DNA of 64,000 nucleotides from Bacillus sp. ISL-41. GTDB lineage: Bacteria > Bacillota > Bacilli > Bacillales > Cytobacillaceae. A program made the position numbers and the translations under genes. Under the pieces are notes generated by a model. That model did no database searches. It saw nothing but the letters and a program-made list of their open reading frames with translations, and was not told where the DNA came from. Location: the NCBI RefSeq assembly GCF_018613235.1, contig NZ_JAGGQP010000010.1:51657-115656 (forward strand), given 5' to 3'. Positions 26,089-34,938 of this stretch are shown in pieces (the first letter of the stretch is position 1; each line of letters opens with the position of its first letter).

Positions 26089-26114
26089 TTTTGAGATATA
26101 ACAGGAGGTCCGAT

Positions 26115-26840
26115 TTGGTAACTTCATTCATTTTCATCATTATTATCCTGGTCGCTTCTGTTTTGCAAACAAGTACGGGTTTTGGCTTTTCTATAATGGC
26201 GACTCCGTTCCTATTAATGCTATTTCTGCCATATGAAGCGATTCAAATAAATATCATATTGTCATTGATCATCTCGGTGACTCTTATTTGGAAAATCAAA
26301 AAGGATATTGACGTTATTTTACTGAAAAGATTCACTTTGGGAAGCATTGCTGGGGTACCGTTTGGCATATTAATCTTTGTTTCCATGAACATAGAGGCGT
26401 TTAAATTAGGGGTTAGTATCCTTCTGTTGCTGCTAACCTTGTTATTGATTTTAAAATTCAGGGTCGATGCAACACCATTTAGGGACTATCTGGTTGGTGG
26501 GTTATCTGGTCTTTTAACGACGAGCATTGGAATGCCAGGACCGCCATTATTGCTTTATTTTGCGGGTACGGATACTGAAAAAGCGAAGCTGAGAGGAACG
26601 ACGCTGGCGTTTTATCTGTTTATCTATTTCGTTAGCCTTGTCACCCAGGTGCTCATTATGGGATCAAACAAAACGATCATGATTGCAAGTATGTTTGCAG
26701 TGCCGATCGTTCTGTTCGGTATGTTTCTCGGTCAAAAATTATATGAAAGGATCAATCAGCGAGCATTCAGGATTTTTACCTATATCATTTTAAGTTGTAC
26801 TGGGATTTATCTGTTCTTGGACAGTATATTCGCGAAATGA
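26115..26840 (+). CDS. TauE/SafE family (sulfite exporter-like) permease
   Basis: About 241 residues with eight predicted helices. Conserved elements are LQTSTGFGFSIMATPFLL in the first repeat and LVGGLSGLLTTSIGMPGPPL in the second, the typical inverted-repeat G-x-x-x-x-T-S-x-G-M-P-GPP motif. The family exports small anions or organosulfonates. TTG 26115 has AGGAGGTC at 26104-26111; a longer frame from 26091 overlaps that site. Confidence 0.92.
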   Translation: MVTSFIFIIIILVASVLQTSTGFGFSIMATPFLLMLFLPYEAIQINIILSLIISVTLIWKIKKDIDVILLKRFTLGSIAGVPFGILIFVSMNIEAFKLGVSILLLLLTLLLILKFRVDATPFRDYLVGGLSGLLTTSIGMPGPPLLLYFAGTDTEKAKLRGTTLAFYLFIYFVSLVTQVLIMGSNKTIMIASMFAVPIVLFGMFLGQKLYERINQRAFRIFTYIILSCTGIYLFLDSIFAK

Positions 26841-26875
26841 ATCATGAAGTTTTACCACTCAGCTTTATTACATAA

Positions 26876-26915
26876 GATAAGCTAGTACGGCCATTCGAAA
26901 CCGTACTAGCTTATC
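26876..26915. terminator. bidirectional terminator between convergent genes
   Basis: A perfect 15-bp stem GATAAGCTAGTACGG/CCGTACTAGCTTATC with a 10-nt loop. It lies between the convergent TauE/SafE and DUF1206 genes. Confidence 0.85.
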
Positions 26916-26940
26916 ATTTCATATCTATCTATTTTTTATT

Positions 26941-27777
26941 TTACCCAAAATTCATCTGTTGGTAGCGGCCTTTGATAATTTGGTAGATGCCGTATAAGAT
27001 CAGGCCGGCTGCCACGATCGCTAATAATGATTTCCCAAATGGCTGGTTTGCGAGTTCTGTTAATGCACCGCCCAGCCCTTTTGACTCATTCGGGTTATGA
27101 GTGTATGCGGTGCGAATGAAGAAGAATCCGACCATACTTAAAACGATTCCCCTGGAGATGAGCCCAATTTTACCGGAAAGGCGTGCAATTTTGCGTTCTT
27201 TATCATTCATCTCATATGTTTTGAATTTTGACATAAACTTTTCTTTGGCGCCGCTATAAAGTTCGTAAACACCATAACCAATTATAATAGCGCCTATTAT
27301 TCCGACCAGCCAAACACCGAATGGCTGCTCCATTAACTTGGCCGAAATCGTCTTCCCCGAATTTTCACCACCTGCTGAACCAGTGTTACTGGCTAATTTA
27401 ATCGCCCCAAAAGCTAAATTACTATAAATCAGCCCGCTGATGAAATAGCCTGTTCTTTTAATCAATCCCTTGGCATCTGTTCCTTCATTTGCAGGATCTT
27501 TTATGGCTTTAATAAAATCCCACAAGATGTAGCCAATTAAGCCGATTCCGATGAACCATAAGGCAACTTCGCCGAATGGAATAGCAGCGAGCGATTGAAG
27601 TGCCCCCGAGGTTCCTGTCGTGTCTCCGCTGGGTCCAAAAGCGGCTAAGGCAGCGAGCACTCCGACCATACCGTAAACAAGGCCCTTGGCAATGTAGCCA
27701 AAACGAGCAAACCGGCGCACCCACGGTTTAGCTTCTCTCAATTTATTTCTGACTTCAATAGTTGAATGCGAATTCAT
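26941..27777 (-). CDS. DUF1206 membrane protein
   Basis: A 278-residue membrane protein made of three similar two-helix units: FARFGYIAKGLVYGMVGVLA...PFGEVALWFIGIGLIGY, then IKRTGYFISGLIYSNLAFGA...PFGVWLVGIIGAIIIGYG, then SGKIGLISRGIVLSMVGFFF...PFGKSLLAIVAAGLILYG. Each unit ends with a PFG turn. This is DUF1206; function unknown. GAGGAAGTG precedes the ATG. A sigma-B-like promoter upstream suggests general stress induction. Confidence 0.92.
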   Translation of the reverse strand: MNSHSTIEVRNKLREAKPWVRRFARFGYIAKGLVYGMVGVLAALAAFGPSGDTTGTSGALQSLAAIPFGEVALWFIGIGLIGYILWDFIKAIKDPANEGTDAKGLIKRTGYFISGLIYSNLAFGAIKLASNTGSAGGENSGKTISAKLMEQPFGVWLVGIIGAIIIGYGVYELYSGAKEKFMSKFKTYEMNDKERKIARLSGKIGLISRGIVLSMVGFFFIRTAYTHNPNESKGLGGALTELANQPFGKSLLAIVAAGLILYGIYQIIKGRYQQMNFG

Positions 27778-27817
27778 TGCTTGTACACTTCCTCTATGAA
27801 TCTCTGATTATTAAGAT

Positions 27818-27843
27818 GTTCCCCTTTTATCTGAAAAAGAAAC
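27818..27843 (-). promoter_or_regulatory. sigma-B-like promoter of the DUF1206 gene
   Basis: On the minus strand GTTTCT (27843-27838), 14 nt, GGGAAC (27823-27818). This fits the sigma-B pattern GTTTAA-N12-14-GGGTAT, about 40 bp before the DUF1206 start. Confidence 0.6.
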
Positions 27844-27896
27844 CAGTGCCCGTATATTGAGAGAGTTCCTTATAGTGTGCCTGTCCAAACAGAATG

Positions 27897-27922
27897 GTTT
27901 CAACAGTCTCCATTGCGGGAAA
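27897..27922 (+). promoter_or_regulatory. sigma-B-like promoter of chaB
   Basis: GTTTCA (27897-27902), 14 nt, GGGAAA (27917-27922), ending 36 bp before the chaB start. It is divergent from the similar element at 27818-27843. Confidence 0.6.
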
Positions 27923-27958
27923 AGTAGAAGATAGATTCTACTTTAGGAGGTTAGCATT

Positions 27959-28165
27959 GTGCCTTATAATTCTTTAAAAGATCTGCCGGACGCAGTAAAG
28001 GATAATCTGCCACATCATGCCCAGGAAATTTTCAAAGAGGCATTCAATTCAGCCTCAGAGCAATACGATGAGGAGGAAACTGCTTTTAAGGTGGCATGGA
28101 GCGCCGTTAAAAATGAGTATGAGAAGAATGATGATGATGAATGGGTAAGAAAAGAGGAAGATTAG
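27959..28165 (+). CDS. chaB: ChaB family protein
   Basis: A 68-residue acidic protein. MPYNSLKDLPDAVKDNLPHH, then AQEIFKEAFNSASEQY and AFKVAWSAVKNEYEK cover the whole ChaB domain. In E. coli ChaB is linked to the ChaA cation antiporter; no chaA-like gene is adjacent here. GTG 27959 has AGGAGG upstream. The sigma-B-like promoter makes it a candidate general stress protein. Confidence 0.93.
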   Translation: MPYNSLKDLPDAVKDNLPHHAQEIFKEAFNSASEQYDEEETAFKVAWSAVKNEYEKNDDDEWVRKEED

Positions 28166-28202
28166 TAGCCTGTATTTAGTGCAGTTAAAGAGACTATTGA
28201 AA

Positions 28203-28230
28203 AAGAGCTTCCCCACGGGAGCCCTTTTTT
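28203..28230 (+). terminator. intrinsic terminator
   Basis: GAGCTTCCC...GGGAGCCC imperfect stem followed by six T. Confidence 0.65.
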
Positions 28231-28256
28231 CGAGTATAAATTCATAAAATGCCTTT

Positions 28257-28778
28257 TTAATTGTTTTGCAGGAGTCTTCTTTTTATTAAACGAATTTGTC
28301 CCCGATGGCTGATTTCGTCTTCAAGCACGTGGAACCAAAGATAGTAATAATTATGTTGCACACCATTATCCCACTGCCTTTCTTCGAATAACCAATCATC
28401 GTTATAATTCTTTATTTGAGACAACGTTCGTTCTCGAACTAGTGCGAGCTCATTTAAGTAAAAATCAAGATGGTTAAGCTTTATTGTTTGTCTGGCATGG
28501 TGCCCAAGTTCTAATGCAGCCTGCCACTTCAATAGCTCTTTGCTGTTAATATCACGTTCCTCAAAGGTAATTACCTGATGGACAAATTCAATTGAGGCTA
28601 TATGCATCAACAGTGCTCCGATTGAATTTGACTCCTCATCTGTTAGATAATCCAAATCCATTTGAGTTAAACCCTTAATTTCCTTCAGGGTAACGGCTCT
28701 GGTGTGTTCCAGCATTGAAACTAATTCGCCAATCCTTTTTGAGTAACACCCAACGGACTTAATCCTATAATCAATCAT
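28257..28778 (-). CDS. DinB family protein
   Basis: A 173-residue four-helix-bundle protein. The likely metal ligands are His in IGALLMHIASIEFVHQ and two His in WFHVLEDEISHRGQI, the usual H...HxxxH set. DinB-superfamily proteins include thiol transferases such as bacillithiol S-transferases; the role here is not defined. GGGAGGGTGATAT precedes the ATG. A second DinB protein is at 41680. Confidence 0.9.
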   Translation of the reverse strand: MIDYRIKSVGCYSKRIGELVSMLEHTRAVTLKEIKGLTQMDLDYLTDEESNSIGALLMHIASIEFVHQVITFEERDINSKELLKWQAALELGHHARQTIKLNHLDFYLNELALVRERTLSQIKNYNDDWLFEERQWDNGVQHNYYYLWFHVLEDEISHRGQIRLIKRRLLQNN

Positions 28779-28858
28779 ATATCACCCTCCCAGCAGTCTA
28801 AGTTAAGGGTAACAGCAATTAGGAAAAATAATAGACTAATAAAGATTGGTTAGATATG

Positions 28859-28911
28859 GTATAATTTAAATATACGGAGCAAACTGATTTAATCAGTCTT
28901 GCTCTTTTTTT
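28859..28911 (+). promoter_or_regulatory. TATAAT element followed at once by a terminator hairpin
   Basis: A consensus TATAAT (28859-28864) with no clear -35, then a hairpin GAGCAAACTGATT/AATCAGTCTTGCTC (28877-28904) and seven T. No gene separates them. It may end or attenuate a very short transcript upstream of the ECF sigma gene. Confidence 0.4.
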
Positions 28912-28923
28912 ATGAAAATTTAT

Positions 28924-28953
28924 TGAAACGTTTTACATAACCCGTCTGTCTAA
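28924..28953 (+). promoter_or_regulatory. ECF-type promoter, probable autoregulation
   Basis: TGAAAC (28924-28929), 17 nt, TGTCTAA (28947-28953). TGAAAC is the conserved -35 of most Bacillus ECF sigma factors. It lies 26 bp before the start of the ECF sigma gene. Confidence 0.55.
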
Positions 28954-28979
28954 CAGTGGAAGAAGGGAGGGGCACTGGT

Positions 28980-29504
28980 TTGGCAGATATCAAAAAGGTA
29001 CGCCGTGCAATCAAAGGGAACAAAAAGGCTTTCCAGGAATTGATGGAAGATGAGAAATTGAAACTTTACAAAATAGCTTATGTTTATATGAAAAATGAAG
29101 CCGATGCTCTGGAGGTTTTTCAGGAGACGGTTTATAAAGCACTTGTGTCCATTGCTAATTTGAAAGATGAGCGGTATTTCTCTACGTGGCTGACGAGAAT
29201 TCTCATTAACAATGCTGTTGATCTTTTACGGAAAAAGAAAAGGGTGATCCCGATGGAGCGGGATGCGCTTGAAAGTAAGGCTCCGGTCTATATTGAGAGT
29301 GAACGTCACTCTGACTTGCTTGAGGCTGTAATGGAGCTTGAGGAAAAGTATAAAGAAGTGCTGATTCTCCGGTTTTATAAGGACTTACCAGTAAAAGAAA
29401 TCGCTGAAATCCTCGACTGTCCTGAGGGTACTGTTAAAACGAAAATCCATCGCGGCGTGAACTTATTAAGAGGAAGATTAAAGGAGGATTGTGTGAATGA
29501 GTAG
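28980..29504 (+). CDS. ECF RNA polymerase sigma factor
   Basis: A 174-residue protein. Region 2 is FQELMEDEKLKLYKIAYVYM and ADALEVFQETVYKALVSI followed by YFSTWLTRILINNAVDLLRK. Region 4 is YKEVLILRFYKDLPVKEIAE with ILDCPEGTVKTKIHRG as the -35-binding helix-turn-helix. TTG 28980 has AGGGAGGGG 7 nt upstream; an in-frame GTG at 28956 overlaps that leader. The 3' end overlaps the next gene by 8 bp, the standard pairing with an anti-sigma factor. The ECF-type promoter suggests it activates its own operon. Confidence 0.95.
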   Translation: MADIKKVRRAIKGNKKAFQELMEDEKLKLYKIAYVYMKNEADALEVFQETVYKALVSIANLKDERYFSTWLTRILINNAVDLLRKKKRVIPMERDALESKAPVYIESERHSDLLEAVMELEEKYKEVLILRFYKDLPVKEIAEILDCPEGTVKTKIHRGVNLLRGRLKEDCVNE

Positions 29505-30798
29505 CCAATTCCCGGATTTAAAAAATGAAATGGACCAAATCTCCGTGCCAGTTGAAAAGCTGGATACTATTATTGCAGAGACTGTTAGCGAGACAAAGAT
29601 AAAGAAGCCAAAAAAGCGTATTGTTATGTATGCGGTGAGCGCTGCAGTTGTCGGCTTCGGCTTGTTTATCGGCTCGGCCATGGTTTCTCCAGCGATGGCA
29701 AAAGTTGCTTCGAACATCCCGATCGTAGGAACTTTTTTCAATGATATAGGTGATGAGGGTCTGAAGATAGCGGGACAAAAAGGATTAACGCAAGTTGTTG
29801 ACCAAACAGCTAAAGATAATGGTGTCACGCTGACAATCAATGAGGTTTTTTACGATGGTACCCGATTGACGTTAGGATACACACAGGAATCCATTTTGCC
29901 ACTTGGCGAACTTGAGCGCCCGGTAATCAAAGCAGATGGAAAGGAAATTAACTTCAGTTCCGGTTATTCTGGTGAATTTGTAACACCTCAGAAGTATAAG
30001 GGCGTGATCGATATTACACCTACGAAGGAACTTCCTGAGCAATTTGAGATGAAGATTCACTTTGATTCAGTAGGACTAGTTCCGGGTAATTGGACGTTTC
30101 AGTTCCCTGTCAAACAATCAAATGAGGTGAAGGTTATAAGACTTGATGAGGACATAAAGCTAGTGGGAGCTGAGCTAAATGTTAACTCATTGAAGATTGG
30201 ACCTGCTGGCACAGTTCTGGATATGAAAATCATTGCTGACTCTGGATTGCTTGATCCTCATAGTCTGGAATTTTACCTGATTGATGATAAAGGGAGTGTC
30301 ATTAATTTTTTGAATGGAAGGATTCATGGTGAGACAGTCGATGGAAAAGAATATGCCACAATTCAAAGACTTTATGAGCCTCTTGATGAGAGGGTGGGGA
30401 GAGTTAAAGTTATACCTTATCGTATAGAATTTCCATTGGGAGATTTAAAAGAAGAATCGGTTGGGATGGATAAAATCGAGTTGCCTTTTAGAATGAGTCA
30501 GGGTGAATTTGGTGACATTATTATAACGGATATCAAGTATGCAGACGACCGTACAATCGTTTACTATGATGTCCAAGGTGAGGCGATTCTTGATAATTAT
30601 GCATCAATGAGTACGCTCTGGATTGAAGATGCAAAGGGTGAAAAACTCATACTTGATGAAAAGCCTTTTCCTGAACGAATTAAGGATCAAAGTTTTAAAA
30701 AAGAATTTGATACCGGTAAAAAGAAAGGATTGACGCTAAAAACACGTCACCAGCCTTTACCGGAAATGTTAGAAGGATTTGAAATTGAAATTCCGTAA
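29497..30798 (+). CDS. anti-sigma factor-like membrane protein (DUF4179/DUF5643)
   Basis: A 433-residue protein. The N-terminal ~45 residues are cytosolic and probably bind the sigma factor. One membrane helix (IVMYAVSAAVVGFGLFIGSA, about 45-64) is followed by MAKVASNIPIVGTFFNDIGD, the DUF4179 hallmark, and a large extracytoplasmic DUF5643-type beta domain. AGGAGG lies just before ATG 29497, within the sigma gene. It is the partner of the ECF sigma at 28980 and presumably holds it inactive until an envelope signal arrives (inference). Confidence 0.93.
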   Translation: MSSQFPDLKNEMDQISVPVEKLDTIIAETVSETKIKKPKKRIVMYAVSAAVVGFGLFIGSAMVSPAMAKVASNIPIVGTFFNDIGDEGLKIAGQKGLTQVVDQTAKDNGVTLTINEVFYDGTRLTLGYTQESILPLGELERPVIKADGKEINFSSGYSGEFVTPQKYKGVIDITPTKELPEQFEMKIHFDSVGLVPGNWTFQFPVKQSNEVKVIRLDEDIKLVGAELNVNSLKIGPAGTVLDMKIIADSGLLDPHSLEFYLIDDKGSVINFLNGRIHGETVDGKEYATIQRLYEPLDERVGRVKVIPYRIEFPLGDLKEESVGMDKIELPFRMSQGEFGDIIITDIKYADDRTIVYYDVQGEAILDNYASMSTLWIEDAKGEKLILDEKPFPERIKDQSFKKEFDTGKKKGLTLKTRHQPLPEMLEGFEIEIP

Positions 30799-30811
30799 AC
30801 TAAAAAATCAG

Positions 30812-30852
30812 CAGAATAATGACGTATGCAGTCAGCATACGTCATTATTCTG
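30812..30852 (+). terminator. intrinsic terminator
   Basis: A perfect 18-bp stem from CAGAATAATGACGTATGC to its complement with a 5-nt loop and TTTAA. It ends the sigma/anti-sigma operon. Confidence 0.88.
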
Positions 30853-30982
30853 TTTAATGGTTCGCCTTCAGCGTTTGTGTATCATCTAAGGTTTGCTGCC
30901 AAATTTAAGTTCCATGTTCAACCTCATTAATCTGGTTAATATATTGTATCGTAACTGGAAAATTCATTGAATGAGGTGAAGC

Positions 30983-31543
30983 ATGTATTTTTTAAGAGAC
31001 ATTCCTTCTGATGTACAGCATACACATTCAGAATTCCAAAAACAAACGAGAATGAAGAAACTCATGGTCGGGTCCGTCCTCGCGTCTATGGCAGCCATAT
31101 TACAGGCAGCAGGAGGCTTTTTGCCAGGAATCGGATATTTAATCAGTCCATTTGCCACCCTGCCGATTTTGATTTGTGCGATGTTTTCTCTGCCCATTGG
31201 TACGATGTCGTATATTTTAACAATAGTAATGCTGTTTATTTTACAACCGGGCGAACTATTCGTGTTTCCTTTTACGACAGGCCTGTTAGCTCTTGGAGTA
31301 GGCACGGGATTTTCATTCTTTCACAAGAGATTAAGCGTTATTTTTGCTGGGGCAGTTACCTTGTTCATAGGAATCATGATTCTTCTTTATGTTCTACACT
31401 TTCCTATTCTTGGCCCTGCTGTATCTATGTCCTTTTCAATCATGATAACCGGGGGAATTTCCCTATTTGCCTTCCTATACAGCGTGATTTGGGTTGAGAT
31501 ATCACTATTCTTTTTCAAAAGAATAAAGTCGTTCATGATTTAG
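30983..31543 (+). CDS. integral membrane protein, substrate-binding-component-like
   Basis: A 186-residue protein with about six helices after a hydrophilic 25-residue N-terminus. SVLASMAAILQAAGGFLPGI and YLISPFATLPILICAMFSLP resemble the small S components of ECF-type vitamin transporters, but the match is weak. GAGGTGAAGC precedes ATG 30983. Convergent with the sugar dehydrogenase-like gene, 14 bp away. Confidence 0.78.
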   Translation: MYFLRDIPSDVQHTHSEFQKQTRMKKLMVGSVLASMAAILQAAGGFLPGIGYLISPFATLPILICAMFSLPIGTMSYILTIVMLFILQPGELFVFPFTTGLLALGVGTGFSFFHKRLSVIFAGAVTLFIGIMILLYVLHFPILGPAVSMSFSIMITGGISLFAFLYSVIWVEISLFFFKRIKSFMI

Positions 31544-31557
31544 TTATCTCTGAAACC

Positions 31558-32973
31558 TTAGGGGGGAACAATTTCAAATACAGTTCCCAGGTTATAATCC
31601 GTTACTTTCATGGAGCCATATACTCCTAAAAACATCCTGGTATGATTCTGATTTGTCCCTAAACTGACATAATAAGCAGGTTGGGAGCCAAAGTCATAAT
31701 CTGTTTCAATCACATGAAAATCATTCAGTTTTCCATCTGTCCTGAACCTGGTATAAGCTAAAAAGCCTTGGTCAGGATGGTCATTACTTTTAGCCCTGGA
31801 GAGGTCGGTGAACACCAGACTTCCCGATAACTCAGGGATTTTGTTTCCCATATAGGGCTGAACCCCCGTAAGTGCAGTTCCTCCATACTTATTCAATCGG
31901 GGTTCTTGATGAAAATAATTAGTTAAAGGCGGCAAACGACCGATTGAAGTTCTTACTGCTTCCCTATAAAAGGCTATTGTTTTCTGATCCAGTGTCGAAT
32001 TTTCCGAACAGGTTCTTATAATTGGAGTAGGGAAAGCACCTTCCCAACTCCGCCAGCCGAAATTAATAATTCCTTCTTTCTCCTTTTCCATTCTCCCTGA
32101 AGCAGTTTGAGTAAGCTCACTTACCGGCACTGGTCGATAATTAATGAATGAAAATATCGACTCGGCAAAATCCTGACCAACATTTCCAACATACTTGATG
32201 TACTGGTTATAAAATCTTTGATAGGCGATACCGGGAATATTACGGACCCCTTTAGCTATGACAGTAAGTGCCTCCTGAATAGAAGGAGGAAGCTCATCAA
32301 AACGGCTAACTGCGGGTGGCTCAGAGCCGAAAGCATTCTTGCTTATATCAATTTCAATTATTTTACCGGCAATCTCCATATCATCCTGGCTTAAATTGAA
32401 TGGATCATAACCTGACCCACCATCGCCTGTTGTTAAAACGAGCTTTCCTGTTTCAGGTGAAAAGTTTAAGCTATTGACTCCATTATGATTGGAAAAAGGT
32501 CTCCTTAAGTTCAGCAGCGTCCGGCGTCTGCGAGGCTGGCCATTCGATTGTACAGTCCATTCTTCGACTGTATCAACATGATCATATTGGTTCTCTCTAT
32601 TCTCCCACTTAAGGTTTAAGGTTTTCGGGTCACAAGGGTCAGGCTGGAAAGAGCCAGAACGCGCCCCTGGACCTTGTGTTCCCGCTGCTGAATAATGAAG
32701 GTAAAATAGACCGTTATAATGAAAATCGGGATGAAACGCCAAACCGAGCAATCCACGTTCATCATATCCACCATTAGAACCCAATTCAATCACACGTTGG
32801 CGAATATTTAATAATGTCTTTATAACTCCGTTGCTTATATAAAATATTTCTCCTGGCTGGGTCGCAATAAATAAGCTATCGGATGAATCCCCTGGAAGAA
32901 TTGCTGTTTTTATGACAGTGGGTAAATTTAACCTGCCAACTATGGGGCGTAATTTAACCTGAACTTTGCTCAT
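31558..32973 (-). CDS. PQQ-dependent sugar dehydrogenase-like (GSDH) beta-propeller protein
   Basis: A 471-residue protein. It shows the glucose/sorbosone dehydrogenase pattern: DSLFIATQPGEIFYI, GSNGGYDERGLLGLAFHPDF, NGLFYLHYSA, NHNGVNSLNFSPETGKLVLT, TGDGGSGYDPFNLSQD, and a C-terminal NFGWRSWEG and KYGGTALTGVQPYMGNKIPE. No signal peptide is evident, which is unusual for the PQQ enzymes. The cofactor and substrate are uncertain. AAGGAGGCGAAG precedes the ATG. Confidence 0.92.
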   Translation of the reverse strand: MSKVQVKLRPIVGRLNLPTVIKTAILPGDSSDSLFIATQPGEIFYISNGVIKTLLNIRQRVIELGSNGGYDERGLLGLAFHPDFHYNGLFYLHYSAAGTQGPGARSGSFQPDPCDPKTLNLKWENRENQYDHVDTVEEWTVQSNGQPRRRRTLLNLRRPFSNHNGVNSLNFSPETGKLVLTTGDGGSGYDPFNLSQDDMEIAGKIIEIDISKNAFGSEPPAVSRFDELPPSIQEALTVIAKGVRNIPGIAYQRFYNQYIKYVGNVGQDFAESIFSFINYRPVPVSELTQTASGRMEKEKEGIINFGWRSWEGAFPTPIIRTCSENSTLDQKTIAFYREAVRTSIGRLPPLTNYFHQEPRLNKYGGTALTGVQPYMGNKIPELSGSLVFTDLSRAKSNDHPDQGFLAYTRFRTDGKLNDFHVIETDYDFGSQPAYYVSLGTNQNHTRMFLGVYGSMKVTDYNLGTVFEIVPP

Positions 32974-33247
32974 CTTTTTTCTTCGCCTCCTTTTTAATGG
33001 TTTTTTATAAGAATATGAGCAGGACTTATCTGTAAGTACCGAATAAAGATGGGGATACTACCTAAAGGGTTTCGGCGCTCACATAGCTGTTCTGGGAATT
33101 AGAAAAATAACGATACACTTGCGAATAATCGACGTAAATAGATGTGAGCAATGGCTTGCTTCTTTTTTATGGAAAATTCTGCTGATATTATGTTGAGAAA
33201 AATTTATACTAGGGTAAGAGAGTTTTAGATAAAGAGGAGTTCTGAAA

Positions 33248-33949
33248 ATGTATAAAGTGATGCTGATTGAAGATGATCACCAGCTTTGCGGGCTAATTAA
33301 GGAAAATTTGGAGCGCTATGGATACAATGTAATTTTGCCTGAGCATTTTACCAATATAGAAGAAGAGTTTTTAACAGTCAATCCGGATCTTGTGTTGCTG
33401 GATATTAACCTGCCATATTATGATGGCTATTTTTTGTGCAGGAGTTTCCGGCAAAAATCCACTGTACCGATCCTGATGATCTCTGCCCGGAGCCAGGAAA
33501 TGGACCAAATTATGGCGATTGAACTTGGGGCTGATGATTTTATCACGAAGCCGTTCACATTCGAGATGCTGCAGTCAAAAGTCAAAGCAACAATGAGAAG
33601 AGTGTACGGAGAATATGCGGTGAAGGATGACAGAAACATCTGTGTCGGTTCATTGTGCCTGGACGAAAAAACAATGAGCCTGGATTATAATGGGATAAAA
33701 GTAGAACTTTCTAAAAACGTTTTTAAACTGTTGAAAAAATTGATGGAAAACGAGAATTCATTCGTTTCAAGAGAAGAGCTGATTGAAGAAGTATGGGATT
33801 CGGTTACATTCGTGGATGATAATACGCTTACAGTAAATGTAACGAGGATTAAACAAACACTCTCAGAGCTTGGTTTGAAGGATCTAATTAAAAGCAAAAG
33901 AGGAGTAGGATACATGCTTCATTATCCTCAAGGTGACAGGAATGGTTAA
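33248..33949 (+). CDS. OmpR-family response regulator, BceR-like
   Basis: A 233-residue protein. The receiver domain has acidic ED at 8-10, phospho-acceptor Asp 52 (LVLLDINLP) and Lys 101 (ITKPF). The C-terminal winged helix is VELSKNVFKLLKKLMEN, REELIEEVWDS, DDNTLTVNVTRIKQTL and KSKRGVGYML. The sequence and the downstream genes fit the BceR group that governs peptide antibiotic ABC exporters. AAGAGGAG precedes the ATG. It overlaps the kinase gene by 8 bp. Confidence 0.95.
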   Translation: MYKVMLIEDDHQLCGLIKENLERYGYNVILPEHFTNIEEEFLTVNPDLVLLDINLPYYDGYFLCRSFRQKSTVPILMISARSQEMDQIMAIELGADDFITKPFTFEMLQSKVKATMRRVYGEYAVKDDRNICVGSLCLDEKTMSLDYNGIKVELSKNVFKLLKKLMENENSFVSREELIEEVWDSVTFVDDNTLTVNVTRIKQTLSELGLKDLIKSKRGVGYMLHYPQGDRNG

Positions 33950-34937
33950 AGCTTTTTTAAAAGATCGTCTGCTTCTGATTTTGATATACATATTGAATTT
34001 GGCCAGTATCCTGCTGTTTTTCTACCTTAATGTACCGGCGGACACGGAATTTTTCTATCCGGTGTCGATCGGCCTGTTTTTGCTGCTGGTTTATTTAGTG
34101 ATGGACTGGCTGCGGTTTTACCCAGCGAACTCGGCAGTTGCACAACAGTTAAGGAATCAGGATGTAGAGTTTCATGCTTATACGGAGGAACAGAAAGCAT
34201 TTAAGAAATTATTGTCAAAGACAGTTGGGGAATACTCCCAAAAATACACTGAATTGAAAGAGCAAAATAAAGAGAGACTCTATTTTCTATCTCACTGGAT
34301 GCACCATTTAAAAACGCCTGTTTCCGTAATCGAGTTGATCATCAATAATGAAGAAAAGACAGAGGCACTCGAAAAAATTCATCAGGAAAACAAACGGCTG
34401 TATACTTCCATAGAACAGGGTCTGACGATGATCAGGATGGACAGCTTTGAAAACGACTTTGAACTTAAGGCTGTTGATTTGCTTTCGACTTTGCGGAAGC
34501 TGGTCAACGCCAGAAAAAGAGAGTGGATTTATACATCCATTTTCCCTTCAATTGAGTTTGAGGAAGAACAAGCAATCATTATTACAGATTCAAAGTGGAT
34601 TGAAATTTTAATTGATCAGATTATCTCCAACGCCATTAAATACTCAGGGGTAAAGGAAGGAAGCAAAAAGCTGGTTTTTCAGATTGATAGAAAAGACGAA
34701 CATATTTGCTTATCGATTGTTGATCAAGGAGTCGGAATTCCAGATTATGATCTTGAGCGGGTTTTCCATCCATTCTTTACAGGTGAAAATGGTCGTAAGT
34801 TTCCAAACTCAACTGGGATAGGACTTTACCTCAGCAAAAAAATTGCCGGCAAACTTGGAGCTGCGATTGAAATACAATCCAAACAAGGGGAAGGAACGAC
34901 AGTCCAAATCAAGTGGCTAGCTGGAAAAAGTCATTGA
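33942..34937 (+). CDS. BceS-like intramembrane-sensing histidine kinase
   Basis: A 331-residue kinase with two N-terminal membrane helices (LLLILIYILNLASILLFFYL and YPVSIGLFLLLVYLVM) and only a few residues between them. This is the BceS-type layout that senses through the ABC transporter rather than an extracellular domain. The phospho-His is H121 in SHWMHHLKTPVSVIE. The ATPase has QIISNAIKYS (N box), DQGVGIPDYDLERVFHPFFT and STGIGLYLSKKIA. ATG 33942 has AAGGTGACAGG upstream. Confidence 0.95.
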   Translation: MVKAFLKDRLLLILIYILNLASILLFFYLNVPADTEFFYPVSIGLFLLLVYLVMDWLRFYPANSAVAQQLRNQDVEFHAYTEEQKAFKKLLSKTVGEYSQKYTELKEQNKERLYFLSHWMHHLKTPVSVIELIINNEEKTEALEKIHQENKRLYTSIEQGLTMIRMDSFENDFELKAVDLLSTLRKLVNARKREWIYTSIFPSIEFEEEQAIIITDSKWIEILIDQIISNAIKYSGVKEGSKKLVFQIDRKDEHICLSIVDQGVGIPDYDLERVFHPFFTGENGRKFPNSTGIGLYLSKKIAGKLGAAIEIQSKQGEGTTVQIKWLAGKSH

Positions 34938-34938
34938 A

